Shown here: positions 26,505 to 37,700 of the stretch, in pieces
How positions within the stretch are numbered: the first letter of the stretch is position 1
Layout: every line of letters starts with the position of its first letter
Source of the DNA: Nannochloropsis oceanica
Taxonomy: Eukaryota; Sar; Eustigmatophyceae; Eustigmatales; Monodopsidaceae
DNA length: 64,000 nt
NCBI GenBank assembly: GCA_004519485.1
Contig: CP038114.1
Span: forward strand, 124,001-188,000
Reading direction: 5' to 3'
Program-made: the position numbers and the translations under genes
The notes under the pieces: generated by a model
Seen by the model: only the letters and a program-made list of their open reading frames with translations
Database searches by the model: none
What the model was told of the DNA's origin: nothing

Positions 26505-27520
26505 CTACTGCCCTCCCTTCGACAAGACATACCGGGCCAGCTGCCGCATCTCCTCCGCATCTCCCAACAAGCGATCACTCCCCCCCCCATACTCTCCCGG
26601 GATATTCTCCCTCTCGATCACCGCCTCCAGGTCCTCCGCAGATTTACACACCAAAATATCATTCTTCGCTCCAGCGGGCAAGACCCCACTAACCAACCCC
26701 CAGAGTTTCTCAAACAATGTCGGCGGCCTAACCAGGGCATACTTAGTGATCACGCGGGGATAGAGCGCCCCCAAACAATCACTCAGCATGCGGACAGTCG
26801 CAAGAAAATCACTGTTAAGAACAGAAAAGAGCCCCAGCCCATCAAGATCATAGACCATCAACACCTTCGTCTGTTCAGTTCCCATTTGCCTCAAGATGTA
26901 CTCAAAAAACAGGCAGTAATACCGCACAATCTCTTTGCGGCTCACACCTGCCTTTTTCAAAGAGGCCAAGTCCATGCGTCCAATGCTTTCGACCAGCACT
27001 ACCTCTCCATTCTTGCTGCGCCCATGGATGGCTTTTCTATAATGCTGCTTCAGTGTCTCCCAGTGAGGGTAGGGCTCCTGAGAGAGATGGGAAGGGAGGA
27101 GCAGGGGTAGGGAGGAATGGAAATAAAATAGTTATTATTTGATGAAATAAAATTTAAGAGGTCATTTGTAAGTTTCTTTCTTAGCATCTCGAAGCTTGAA
27201 AGCGGCGGCGTCTATATGCTTACCTGGAGGATTGTATCAAGTCCCAACTCCTTCCGAATGGCCTGCCCGTGAGAGTACAGGGCCCAGGCCTTCTCCCTGT
27301 CTTGCCGACAGAAAGCAATGTAAGGACCTATGCCGGGAAGTTCATCCATGTTCTCGGGAGGCGAAGTCACTGTAGCAACAGTGGTGTCAGTGATCGTGGC
27401 ATTGTCTCCACCTGCGGGCTTCGGGGTGCTAGCAACGCTCGAGATCATCCCCATGAGGTTGCTAAAAAAGGAGCCATTCTCGTCCGAAAACATGCCCTTG
27501 TCGGTGGATGAGGTATGCAT
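26505..27520 (-). CDS. Sec14/CRAL-TRIO lipid-binding protein (289 aa)
   Basis: Exons 27520-27224 and 27077-26505. The 146-nt intron has GTAAGC and CTCTCAG borders in phase 0. The junction adds the missing lead-in to the lipid-binding domain (EPYPHWETLKQHYRKAIHG), which runs directly into LVESIGRMDL. The CRAL-TRIO core is clear: VRYYCLFFEYILRQM, VLMVYDLDGLGL, then ALYPRVITKYALVRPP. Such proteins exchange phosphatidylinositol or other hydrophobic ligands between membranes. Exon 1 holds an N-terminal low-complexity part and a short helical segment (GPYIAFCRQDREKAWALY). No GOLD or other added domain is present. The gene is divergent from the PUF gene, with 332 bp between start codons. Confidence 0.8.
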
Positions 27521-27852
27521 AGTGCTTACTCTGTGAGAGGATGGGTAAGTCTGTGAGGGCTATGTTCGTGTGGTGTGCGTGTCAAGCAATGCATCTACGG
27601 GCAGCCAAACATATCATCTATTGAGAGGTTTGAAGGGCCTGTATATCCAACTTTCGCTCTTCTTGGATGATGAGATTAAGACCCTGTCCCAGCCATCCGA
27701 TTCGCTTTGCTTGCTGTGTGAATGGCAGGCTCGTATCTTGAAGAGCACACGAACATCGCGCAGTAAATGAATGATATCATCACCAAAGTTGGAGCGGGGA
27801 GGTTTAATGGCCCAGCCCTGTCCTCTCCTTTGCATGCCCTTGTACGACGACA
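27521..27852. other. Divergent promoter region, Sec14-like/PUF
   Basis: 332 bp between the two start codons, presumably holding two back-to-back promoters. Nothing else is recognised. Confidence 0.5.
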
Positions 27853-30321
27853 ATGCCCCTACAATATGTCCCTCGACTCGCATTCACTCGTCGCCTACCA
27901 CCACTCATTATGTCACATCTCACAGGACGATACCTCCCGGTCCGAAGTCGTACGTACCTCGCTCCAGTCCATTTTCCTATGGAAGGCAAGGATACTAGAG
28001 CAGGCAGCAAGCCGAAGCCCGCGTTCAAAGCCTCTTCCAAGAGCGGCGCCGGCGGCAGCGGCGGCAAGAATCCCTGGGCCAGCAACAAGATGCAGCAAGG
28101 ACCGCACAAGCGCCCCTACTCGGCCGGCGGCGGGAGCAGCGGCGGGGACAAGCCTTACCACAGCAATATCGACGACGTGGGTTGCCCTGCCAATAAGAAG
28201 CGGCACGTCAAGTACGAACGGGCCAAGACCAAGCCTGCTTTTGACCTGGTTGCACGCGCCAAAGCCATTTGGGCCATTTTCCGCTCCAAGCGGCTAGACA
28301 AAAACGAGCGAGAGAAGCTGTCGGAGGAGCTCTACTCCCTGATCAAGGGCAAGCTCCACCAGATTGCCGTCAAGCATGACGCTGCCCGCGTGGTCCAAGC
28401 TGCCCTGAAGCATGGGAACAGAATGCAACAAGAGACTTACATTACTGAGCTACTTGAATATCTGCTCGAGTTTTCTAAAGTCCAATATGCGCATTTCATC
28501 GTCCTTCGCCTTCTCGACGTCACCTCCACCATCCCCTCCGAACGCAAGCGGGTCCTGCGCGTCTTTGCCAACAAGGCCCACACGCTCGCAACCCATGCCG
28601 TCGGTGCCAAGGTTTTGGAAGGCATCTTCTCTAACTATCCGAAGCAAGAAACACAGGCCCTGCGCGCGGAGCTCTACGGGCGAGAGACCACCCTCTTGCT
28701 GGGCGACCTGACAGGGTCAACCACGACTACCAAAGCCCGTGACCTGCAAGCGATCCTGGCCGAGTTGCCAGAGCGGAGGGAAAAAATTTTAAGCAACGTA
28801 TTAGGGATGCTTCAGAAAATTTTGGTGAAGGACCTAGTGACTTTGCCCTTCGTCCAGGAACTGATGTGGGAGTACGTCTGTAATGCCGGACCAGTCCTGA
28901 TAAGGGAATTGGTGCCGACATTAGTGGATTACTTGCTGCTCTTGACGGGGACGAGACCGGGCTGTAAGGTGTTGGCGGAATGCGCGGCATATGGCACACC
29001 GAAGGATAGGAAGAAGATGCTCAAAGCATTAAAGGGCTATGTAATTCCGACCCTCCTCCACAAGGACGCATATCTCTTCCTCCTCCGCCTTGCCGATGTG
29101 GTGGATGATACAGTGACGTTCAATAAGGTGATCTGGACGGAGTTGCTGGAAAAGGATGAGAAGGAGGCTGCGATGCTGAGATTCGTTACTCATGTCAAGG
29201 CGTCCAAGTTGTTGTTGTGTCTTCTAGCCCCGACCAAGAGGGACACATTTCTGATGAAGGATGAAGTGGAATTGCTAAAGCCCGCATTTATTCCCGCGGG
29301 AGAGAAAAAAGAGGAGAACGAGGTGATGAAGGGAGTGGGAGAGGGCGAGGAGGGGGGGAAGAAGACAACAGCAGTAGTAGCAGCCAGAAAGGTCAGCAAG
29401 CCCACCCTCCCCTCTTCCAGCGATACTTCCCCCGTGACGATGGTCCCGACCAGTAAAAAAGACGCCGAACGTCGCCGTCAGGAGTTGCTAGCGCCATTGA
29501 AAGACCCTCTGATTAGATTAGGGAGAACGCACGCACACGAAATGTTGCTCTCGGCGGAGGGTAGTTTTATTTTGTATGAAGTCGCGACTCGTTGGAGGGA
29601 CCCGACCTTGCTAGAGGCGATTGCACAGGCCGTAGATGGAGGGATGCATGTGCCTATGGTAGGTAACAAGGAGGACAAAGAGGATGAAGGAGGCGCGATG
29701 GAGGAGGAGGGGGGGGAAGAGGAGGGAGAGGAGGAGGAGGACGGGATGGACGAAGATAAGGACGAGGAGGAGATGGCGAAGGGTAAGAATGAGAACGGAA
29801 AATCCGCGCCAACAAAATATAAAGAGGTTGAGAATGAGAATGCTGGCCCTCCATATGAGCATCGGATTGCATACAAGACAATCAAACGCCTGATTCTTTT
29901 CGAACTCGGCCCCAAGCCGGTCGACGAAGCCCAAGCAGCAGAAAAAACAACAGCGATTGCCCCGCCTGCGCCTCTGTTTTGCGACGCGCTCCTTCGCCAT
30001 GTGACGGGTCGTTGGATGAAGTGGCTGTCTTCGATCCGTGGTGGATTTTTGGTGGAGGCTTTGGTGAAGGTTCCTGTGGTGGGACCTCAGGTAATGAAAG
30101 AGCTAGCCCCACACGAAGCGGAGTTAAAAGAGTTGGCAATCACATTCAAGGGCGCGGCGGCGGTGCGTGATATCATGGTGAGTGGGGCGAAGACACCGCC
30201 GAAAGAGACGGGGGCTTGGCCCGCTCAAGGAGTAGCAGGAGGAGGATCGGGAGGAGGGAAGGCGGCAGTTGGCGGGGCGGGGTCCGGGAGGAAAAGCAAA
30301 GGGGGGAAAGGCAAGAAGTAG
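27853..30321 (+). CDS. PUM3: PUF6/PUM3-type nucleolar pumilio protein (822 aa)
   Basis: Single exon. Pumilio-type helical repeats are visible from about residue 150 (KLHQIAVKHDAARVVQAALK, YAHFIVLRLLDV, THAVGAKVLEGIF, PFVQELMWEYV), followed by the CPL region typical of Puf6/PUM3 (LLHKDAYLFLLRLADVVDDT). Known members bind RNA or DNA without strict sequence preference and act in ribosome biogenesis in the nucleolus. A long acidic tract (about residues 595-650, GAG repeats) interrupts the C-terminal half, and the protein ends in a Gly/Lys-rich tail. The first ATG is at 27853; an in-frame ATG at 27979 (MEGKDTRAG) gives a protein that starts with the Lys-rich region expected for the family and may be the real start. 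Confidence 0.85.
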   Translation: MPLQYVPRLAFTRRLPPLIMSHLTGRYLPVRSRTYLAPVHFPMEGKDTRAGSKPKPAFKASSKSGAGGSGGKNPWASNKMQQGPHKRPYSAGGGSSGGDKPYHSNIDDVGCPANKKRHVKYERAKTKPAFDLVARAKAIWAIFRSKRLDKNEREKLSEELYSLIKGKLHQIAVKHDAARVVQAALKHGNRMQQETYITELLEYLLEFSKVQYAHFIVLRLLDVTSTIPSERKRVLRVFANKAHTLATHAVGAKVLEGIFSNYPKQETQALRAELYGRETTLLLGDLTGSTTTTKARDLQAILAELPERREKILSNVLGMLQKILVKDLVTLPFVQELMWEYVCNAGPVLIRELVPTLVDYLLLLTGTRPGCKVLAECAAYGTPKDRKKMLKALKGYVIPTLLHKDAYLFLLRLADVVDDTVTFNKVIWTELLEKDEKEAAMLRFVTHVKASKLLLCLLAPTKRDTFLMKDEVELLKPAFIPAGEKKEENEVMKGVGEGEEGGKKTTAVVAARKVSKPTLPSSSDTSPVTMVPTSKKDAERRRQELLAPLKDPLIRLGRTHAHEMLLSAEGSFILYEVATRWRDPTLLEAIAQAVDGGMHVPMVGNKEDKEDEGGAMEEEGGEEEGEEEEDGMDEDKDEEEMAKGKNENGKSAPTKYKEVENENAGPPYEHRIAYKTIKRLILFELGPKPVDEAQAAEKTTAIAPPAPLFCDALLRHVTGRWMKWLSSIRGGFLVEALVKVPVVGPQVMKELAPHEAELKELAITFKGAAAVRDIMVSGAKTPPKETGAWPAQGVAGGGSGGGKAAVGGAGSGRKSKGGKGKK

Positions 30322-30669
30322 TACTTGTCAGATTGTCGAAAAACTCAGCTGAAAAGAATCCATCGCTCGAATATGAAATAGAAGGTTTTTGTTCGGCAAA
30401 TGTAAAGTACTTCGCGGAGTGTGAGGAGGTTTGCGATTCTCGCCCCAACTGGTAGCCCATGTCTTAAGTCGAATGAAAATTTCTTTGCTTGTTTTCCGCT
30501 CGCACGCCCACGTACCCACCAGCATTCCTGCCTTCCATATGCATAAAACAGACGGGTTGCACCCCAATCCACTGCCTGGCCGGGCCAATCGCTACCGCCA
30601 GTGCAGGGGGAGGCTTGCGAGCACTATCCCTTCTCCTTATTGCCCCTTGAAGTCTTCAGAGGCAGAGGC
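30322..30669. other. Intergenic spacer
   Basis: 348 bp between two plus-strand genes. It should hold the PUF 3' end and the promoter of the oxidoreductase. No exon recognised. Confidence 0.5.
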
Positions 30670-31878
30670 ATGCGACGAAGAGGAATAATACCACTAGAGC
30701 CTACCAAGGCCGTGGCGGCCAAGCATGTGCTCGGTTTACTCATGCTAAAAGTGCTGCTGCAGCTCTCCACGCCAGCAACTGCCTTCCAAACCCCCGCCCC
30801 GTGGCGAGTAAGACATGCCCCTCTGCGCTCCGTAACGATGGCCACGCCGAACTCCGCCTCTCAGCAAAAGCATGACAACGGCAACGAGGCCATCCTCACA
30901 ATAGTAATCGAGCGGGCTGCCTCGCACACCATCTTGCCTGGCGCCTTGGCCACCCACGGACGGCTCCTTAAAAGCAGCAACTCCCAGCCCGTAATTTTTA
31001 TCCCGCCGAACGAGGAAATCTCCTTCAACTTGGTAGCGGGCCGATGTGCCGCGACTCAAGATCCCGTCCTAGCCTTTGTCGGACCCTCTGCTACCACCAA
31101 TAAGCCTGGAACCGAATTGCGCGTGCCCGCCGGAGCGGTGCTCCCTCGGCCAGCATCATTAAGTTTGGAAGAATGTGCCTTGTTGCCTTACCATGCTGTG
31201 TCTTTGCTTCCACCACTGATGCGCGCAGGGATCCACGGAGGGGAGGGATCTTCAGGCCCAGCCTCGTCAAAGGTTTGCATTGTCACCGGCTGTGGTCCTG
31301 CTGCGATATTTGCCGTTCAAGTGCTGCGTGCGTGGGGTTGCAGAGTAGTGGGTGTGTCACGACGAAATCCCGAGGTCTTGACAATGGCAGGGGCGGAAGA
31401 GGTGGTGGACTGCCGCACCACTTCCTTCTCCGAGCACGTTCCCCATTTCGCAGCCGTTATCGATACGGTCGGCACAGACACGGAGGCTCTCGCGGCCAAC
31501 TTACTCAAATTCAAAGATGCTGCTTACGTATCGACCATGCCCTCAGCCACGCGTCGAATGCAGGCTCAAGGCCTCTTCCAAGCTGCCTCCACGTTCGCAT
31601 CCGTCTTCTGGGGGAAACCCGATCTAGCCCCAACTAACGTACACTGGCTCCCGGAAAAGTTGGGATTAGAAGTAATTTCTTATGTTCTGAACCTGGCGGA
31701 AGCGAGGCATTTAACAATGCCTCTGACCCCTCCCACGCTTGATGACTACATGGATGGAGTCGTGTGGGCAAGAGATTCGGAGACCCAAGCAAGGTTTGGG
31801 TTTCCGGCACCTGTTGCCGAGGAGGGGCTGACGGATGCGTTGATTTCAAGTTTCAAAAAGAGAATGAGGGAGGAGTAG
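30670..31878 (+). CDS. Plastid-targeted MDR/quinone-type oxidoreductase (402 aa)
   Basis: Starts at the ATG at 30670; the open frame further upstream has no ATG. The N-terminus has a hydrophobic core (VLGLLMLKVLLQLSTPA) followed by ATA/FQTPAPWRVRHAP. This fits a bipartite plastid presequence of red-plastid algae, with Phe at +1 after signal-peptide cleavage and an Arg-rich transit part. The mature part matches the medium-chain dehydrogenase superfamily: a GroES-like N-half and a Rossmann segment, here VCIVTGCGPAAIFAVQVLRAWG (read in two parts) with VVGVSRRN and EEVVDCRTTSF. Family members reduce quinones, enals or related carbonyls with NADPH. No zinc-ligand set is visible, so it is probably zinc-independent. 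The substrate is unknown. Confidence 0.78.
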   Translation: MRRRGIIPLEPTKAVAAKHVLGLLMLKVLLQLSTPATAFQTPAPWRVRHAPLRSVTMATPNSASQQKHDNGNEAILTIVIERAASHTILPGALATHGRLLKSSNSQPVIFIPPNEEISFNLVAGRCAATQDPVLAFVGPSATTNKPGTELRVPAGAVLPRPASLSLEECALLPYHAVSLLPPLMRAGIHGGEGSSGPASSKVCIVTGCGPAAIFAVQVLRAWGCRVVGVSRRNPEVLTMAGAEEVVDCRTTSFSEHVPHFAAVIDTVGTDTEALAANLLKFKDAAYVSTMPSATRRMQAQGLFQAASTFASVFWGKPDLAPTNVHWLPEKLGLEVISYVLNLAEARHLTMPLTPPTLDDYMDGVVWARDSETQARFGFPAPVAEEGLTDALISSFKKRMREE

Positions 31879-32402
31879 AATAGGAGTAGCTGTGAGGAGT
31901 AGTAGTAGTAATTGCAGCTGTAGTGGTAGTCGTAGCCATTATATCTTTTGCTTATCGTTGTGAGGGAGAAAAGGAATGTGTTATGTGTGAGAGAGGGACG
32001 GAGAGAAGAAAATTACCAGTGCTTTATCTACTTTGATCCAGCCGCCTTGATGTGTGGCTGGATTTCATTTAAATCAAAGTCGCGGCAGCCCGCAGCAGCA
32101 ATAGCAGAAGCACCCTTTGTAATTCGTCACTCTCAGCCAATTACATCCAGCGGCAACAGCAGCAGCAGTAAGTGAATCATCATCAACAACAATAACAATA
32201 ACATGATACGATAAACAGAGATAAAAATGAAGAGAATGTGTTGGAAATAAAAGCGGCAAGGCAAAAAAGGGGTAAGCAGCGAAAAGAAGATGATGATTTC
32301 GTCTTCTTCTTTAGCCTCTCTTTGTTAAGGCCTACTGTACACATTTTTTTCCAAACTCCTTTCTAGGTCTCCCTTGTTCCTCTCTCTATGGACGCGTTGT
32401 CC
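31879..32402. other. Convergent intergenic region
   Basis: Spacer of 524 bp between two 3' ends. It includes a short (AGT)n stretch just after 31890. No gene recognised. Confidence 0.55.
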
Positions 32403-34131
32403 CTATCTTTTATCTGCAGCTGCTGCTGCTGCCAGCACCTGCGCTCTGCAATCTGTCGCTCTCCTAACCAACGTTTCCAACTTGTCCCCTGTCAGTCCTT
32501 CCAATATCTTTGACGTGTACGCCTTCATTCTCTTTCCTTCCATCATGTTCTCCTTCCTCAATGCTTCTTGCGCGCCCCCCCTCCTCCTCTCGAAATGACT
32601 CATCTCGTCCTCCTTAAAGGAGGCATGAAGGGAGGCGAGAGCGGGAGCGAGGTCGAGCAGGTTCCATCTCAACCAGATGAACTCAGGCTGCGCTCGATAC
32701 CACACCATTTGTTGCTTGGCGTAGCGACGGGTGGCCGTGGCAAAATCCTTGAGGAAGAGCTGAGGGAGGGGGGGAGGGTGGGAGGGAGGAAGGGAGGAAA
32801 GGGGTAAAACGATATATGGGGATGAAATAAAAATTCAGTCAGGGATGGAAAAAATTTCAGGCCGGTAGTTGGAAAAGAAACCTCTCTAACCTCCTTTCCT
32901 GCCTACTTACCTTCAATGCTACAGCTTCCTCCTCCTTATTCTTCACTCCTTCCTTGCTCAAATACTCAATTGCTTGTCTATAGCCAATGGCGCGCCCTGG
33001 GGGTGATGAAGGGTCTAGGACGCCTGCAGATAACAGAGAGGCAGTTTCTTCCAGGAGCCCTTTTTCGACCATTTGAAGACAGCGTTGATCTATGACGTGG
33101 CAGAGTTCTTCCCGCGGGGCTATGAGGAAAAAACAGCGAAAGTCGTATTTGCTGGTTAGCGATTGGGAGCGGACGCCATTAAAAGAGGAGCAGGAAGAGG
33201 AGGAGGAGAAAGAGGAAGGGGGGGAAGTCATGAAAGTGACCTCTAGGGCACGTTCAAGGCGGTACCAATCGTTAGCATGTAGCTTGCTGGCGCGATCGGG
33301 GTTCCGGGCGGCTAAGAGAGCCAGGCCGCCCTGTGTGTTGATAAAAGTGGGAAGGGGGGGGGAGAGAAGGGGAAAAGGAATAATTTGTAGGCCACTTCCT
33401 GTATCTTCAGAAAAGGCACTCAACAGCCTATGCTTCCCCCCACATATCACATCACTAACCTCCCAATCATTTTTGTTCTGAAAAGGTGCCAGTATCCCTC
33501 TTGCCTTTAACTCCACCTCAGGGTCCGACTTGGGGGCGTCCGGCCGTCCCTGCACCAGCCACTGCGTATACATAGACGTCCCGCCTACCACCACCGGTAT
33601 TCTTCCGCGTGCCAAAGCGTCATCAATCGCTTCCTCTGCTTTCCGGACGAAATCACCCGCGGTGAAGGCCTCGGGGGCATTGGGCTCCAGGACATCGAGT
33701 AAGTGGTGGGGGACCTCAGCCTGTTCTTCCTTTGAGGGTTTGTTCGACCCAATATCCAACGCTCGATAGACTTGAACGGAGTCCACCGTAATTATCTCCC
33801 CTGTCACAGACTGGGAGGCATTTCGACAAAGTGTCAAAGCTAGGTTGGATTTGCCCACGGCCGTAGGGCCTGTGATGACAATGACTTTGGGTCGTGAGGG
33901 AGAGGTGGAGGAGGTAGACATACTGGCGACGCGGAATCTGTCGGTAAGGTGACACGAGTACAAGCGCTGTAGGAATAAGCGAGGGCACACAGGGCCAAGG
34001 AGGATTTTGTTCACGATGAAAATGGTTGTAGTGGCTGCTGAGGCTGCTGAGGCGAGGACCATTAATAGAAGGCAGTTGCAGAGGAAGACGAGGAGGAGGA
34101 TTGCAGGAAGGGAGAAGGCGCGGAGGATCAT
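32403..34131 (-). CDS. TRIT1: tRNA dimethylallyltransferase (MiaA/Mod5/TRIT1 family)
   Basis: Exons 34131-33460, 33330-32911 and 32759-32403 (482 aa). The 151-nt intron at 32910-32760 is certain because it links EEAVALK to LFLKDFATATRRYAKQQMVWYR, the family C-terminus. The 129-nt segment 33459-33331 stays open but begins GTTAGTG and ends in a pyrimidine tract plus ACACAG. Removing it joins NDWE to GGLALLAARNPDRASKLH, matching the family's WEGGL...DP..A..LH pattern, so I treat it as an intron. Motifs: P-loop GPTAVGKSNLAL, DSVQVYRALDIGSNKP, VPHHLLDVLEP, VVVGGTSMYTQWLVQG. The enzyme adds a dimethylallyl group to N6 of A37 in tRNAs reading UNN codons. The N-terminus has a strong hydrophobic segment (residues about 8-32). 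An internal Met (MSTSSTSPSRPK) just before the catalytic domain could give a second, soluble form. Confidence 0.88.
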
Positions 34132-34761
34132 GCCGCCATGGAAAAGGCCTTGGTCACTGGATGATCGGCGTTGTTATCACTATGTATGTGCGAATGGCGT
34201 ATGTTCGTTTTAGGTTTTTAATTTTCCGGTTGATTTTGATTCATAAGACTTTTTGTGAGATTGGTTGAATGACCTTTAATAACCTCCTCCGAGAGTCTCC
34301 TTGATGCCACGTCGATCTATACATGATATGTGTTTTGCCTGCTCTGCCTTTTCACCCCGGTGCCTTAGCACTGCGATTGCAATCCACGCCTTCTGCTCGT
34401 TGTGTTGGTGCGAGTGTAGCTCGTTTTGCTGCTGTTGATTGTGTCGGGCTCCATTGGGACAAGGCAGCACCGATCTGCTTCTGTTGGCGATGGCGAGGCC
34501 ACCTCCTAGGGTACAGAACCACGATGCTGACTCCCTCTCTCTCCCTCAATCACACACACATATATATTCACACACACACTCTCATGTCGAATACCCTGGT
34601 GGGACACACGCACTGATTCTCGCTGTCCCTTCCCATTCCCACCTCAACGATTTAAGATCGGACGATGGCGTCGAGTCTTCCGTGGACGAAATAAGAAGTC
34701 AAGATCACCACCCGCAAGCTGTAGCAGCATCATTCTCACCTCGTGCAGAAGACCAAGGACT
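34132..34761. other. Divergent promoter region, IPT/UBR ligase
   Basis: 630 bp between start codons. Contains a CA/TA-rich microsatellite at about 34549-34580. No exon recognised. Confidence 0.5.
34549..34580. repeat. CA/TA dinucleotide microsatellite
   Basis: Runs of CACACACACA, TATATAT and CACACACACAC lie in the upstream region of the UBR ligase gene. Confidence 0.8.
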
Positions 34762-37700
34762 ATGGTAACTTCCACCAATACCTTTACCCCCGCCCTCACA
34801 CCCTCGTCCGGCCCTTGTGCTCGACTGCATGTCACGAAGCGCGACGGCTGCGTCGTTGTGAGCAATGTGCTGGCGGATGGGAGCGTGGATCCGACGTACC
34901 CTAACCCCGCCGATTCTGTCGCTACTCTAGCGGAATCAGACGACCCTAGCACGTGTGCCTTGCTCCAAGAATGTGCGCGACAAGTCTTCCGCTCGGGGCC
35001 TTTGGAAAAATTGGGGGAGTGGTGTAATCATCTTTTGTGCGCCGAAGTGGGGCCTAGGGAGGGCGGCGGGGCTACTACTGCGGGCACCAAAAGCGCGGCC
35101 GTGGACATGGATCGGCTCAAGACGCTGCACCTGACCAATCGGCGGGGCGTGTGCGGGTACACATTCAAAAACGGTGACTTGTGCTGGTAAGAATGGATGG
35201 AAGGAATAGAGGGAGGGAGGGCTACTTGCGGAGGGCAAGAAAAGTAAGAAATGGAGGGGAATAGAAGGAGAAGATGAGGCAAGCTCATACTGTGTTGGTC
35301 GTCTCTGACACTCATTCGTATCTATCCATTCATTCAAACCACTTTAATGCAGGAATTGTCGCTCCTGCCAAACGGACTCCACTTGCGTCCAATGTGACAC
35401 CTGCTTCCGCGGTAGCAACCACGCCGGACATGACGTCTATTTCCACCACGCCAGCCCCGGTGGCTGCTGTGATTGTGGCGACCTTGAAGCATGGGATCGC
35501 ATGGGTTGCTGTGCTCAACATTCAGGCGCTGACCCGGGTAGAGACCCGATTGAGAACTTGCCCGCGTCGATGCGGAGGCCCGCCCGGGTGGTGATTGGGG
35601 AAGCAGTGAGACTGGTCACAGAGGCCTGCCTCCACGCCGTCCAGGGGTATAACTGCTCGGATCGACATGGATTTTTGGTGCTTGCAGACGGCGCTGCTGC
35701 TCCTACTGTTGCTGCAGGTGGAGCTGCTGCTGATGAAGGACATTGTCTTGTGCTGTTGCACAACGATGATGTGCACACCTACAATCAAGTCACAGACGCC
35801 TTGCTCGGCCTGAGATTTAATGCAAGCGCCGCTCAAATCCTTACCGAGAGAGTCGATAGCCAGGGACATGCCGTAATAAAACGAGGCACAGCTAGAGAGC
35901 TTGAGCCTATGCTTGACTTCCTTGCGGCGCGCGGGCTGCTTGTCTCCCTTGTCGATGAGTTTCAAATGGATAGAGGGGAGAGGGCTGCGCGACTCCTCGT
36001 ATGGCTCACCAGGCTAAGCACACAGGTAGACGGACTCGCACGGATAGTGGCAGAATTATTGGCGGAAGCCTGCCCCCTGGAGCTGTCTCAGTTGTCGTAC
36101 AAGGAGGGGACGAGGTGGGGGACCCCGTGGGTGAGGATTTATCAGCCGGCACCGGATGATGCGTCCCTGGCTTTGAGTACGGAGGACGCAAGTCTTAATT
36201 TGTCGGAGGGACGCTCGTCCTCACGCTTGGCTCTTCTAATGATGTCTGATTTCTTTTTAATAAAAAATCTGCGGGTAGAGCTACACGCGCTGTACCTCCA
36301 CTTGTTGGTCGACGCCCATTTTAAGCCGGCGCTGGCCAAGGCTTTGACGTGGTGTTACCCGGCATTGAACTCTCTATATTCCCGCGGGGTCGGCACGCAT
36401 GAGGACAATTTGTTCTCGTTCTCTGTGCAATTATACACCACACCTAGTATTGTCCGTTGGCTTGTCACCTCGACTGAAGACGAGGAGGAGCTTGGATCGC
36501 GGGGGTTGCTCCGTGTGCTGGTCGAGGCGGTGCGACAGGCCTTCAAGATAGCGGGGTGGAGAGAAGGACATCCTCTGCCTGAGACATTTTGGGGACACCT
36601 AGTATTGCAACATCGCCGATACGCGCATTTGTTGAGGGATATTGACTATGCGCTGCAGACGGAGGGCACGGCGGCTGCCATGCTGAGGCAGGAATACCCC
36701 GGGCCAGGACCTGACCCTTTGCCGCTGTGGGTGAGCGTGTTGGGGGCCTTGCAGCATGTAGACGGGACGATGAGGAAGACTGGGGCACACATGGAGTTTG
36801 AATCCATAGTCTGGACGCAGGTGAAAGGCGGGATAGAGGGAGGGAGGGATGGGAGGGAATGGAGAAAGGAAATATGTATGTGTGTGAAACTCTCCTTTGC
36901 TCTCCCTTATCACTCTTTTCATTTCCCTGAACCCTCTTTCCTACCTCCCTTCTTCACAGGCGTTTACCTTGTCCTTCCCACTGTACTCCACATCTGCGAC
37001 TCTGATTTCATATGGACTGCGGTTGCCTTCCCTCGCTCAATCTACCCCTTCATTCTCCTCCTTCACTTATTTCTCACCCTCGTTGGCGGTGGAAGGGGAT
37101 AGTGGTGAGGAGATAGAACGCAAGGCCCGCCTGAAAGGCTACAGAGCACTCATTAAGCAAGGGATGGAAGGGTTGATGGGCTGGTTGAAGAAAGAGGAGG
37201 ACCGAGCCCGACTAGGGGATCATAGGAATGCATCCATTCTGTTCGATCGCGTGCCGCTGCAGGTGTATCGGGAGATGGGGACGGGGCTAGTGATGAGGCG
37301 GACGTGTGTGTATTTTAAATTACATTCCGGGCTGGTGTCCTTCCACTTGCCCTTGCACCGGTTTCTGGCGGCAGTTGTATTGGAGGGCTCGTCGCAGGGA
37401 CTGCCATTTCCGAGTTATTTGGTGGAGGTGAAAGGAGGGAGAGAGGAATTGAGGGAATCGAAGGCGGAAATGAGGAAGGCATGGGACCGATTGGCGGTCG
37501 ATCTTGCTGCTTCAGGTAATCATGGCGCGTCTGTCCAAGGGCAGAAGGAGGAGCAGATAAGGGATGATGATGATTTGTTGGTTGTGGGGCTGGCAGACTT
37601 TCCCTTGAGGTGCCTGGCTCTGAATGCACAGGTGTCTGCGGGGCTGTGGAGAAGGAATGGGCTGGCGATGCAGGCTTCAGGGATGCATTACTCGTCCCCC

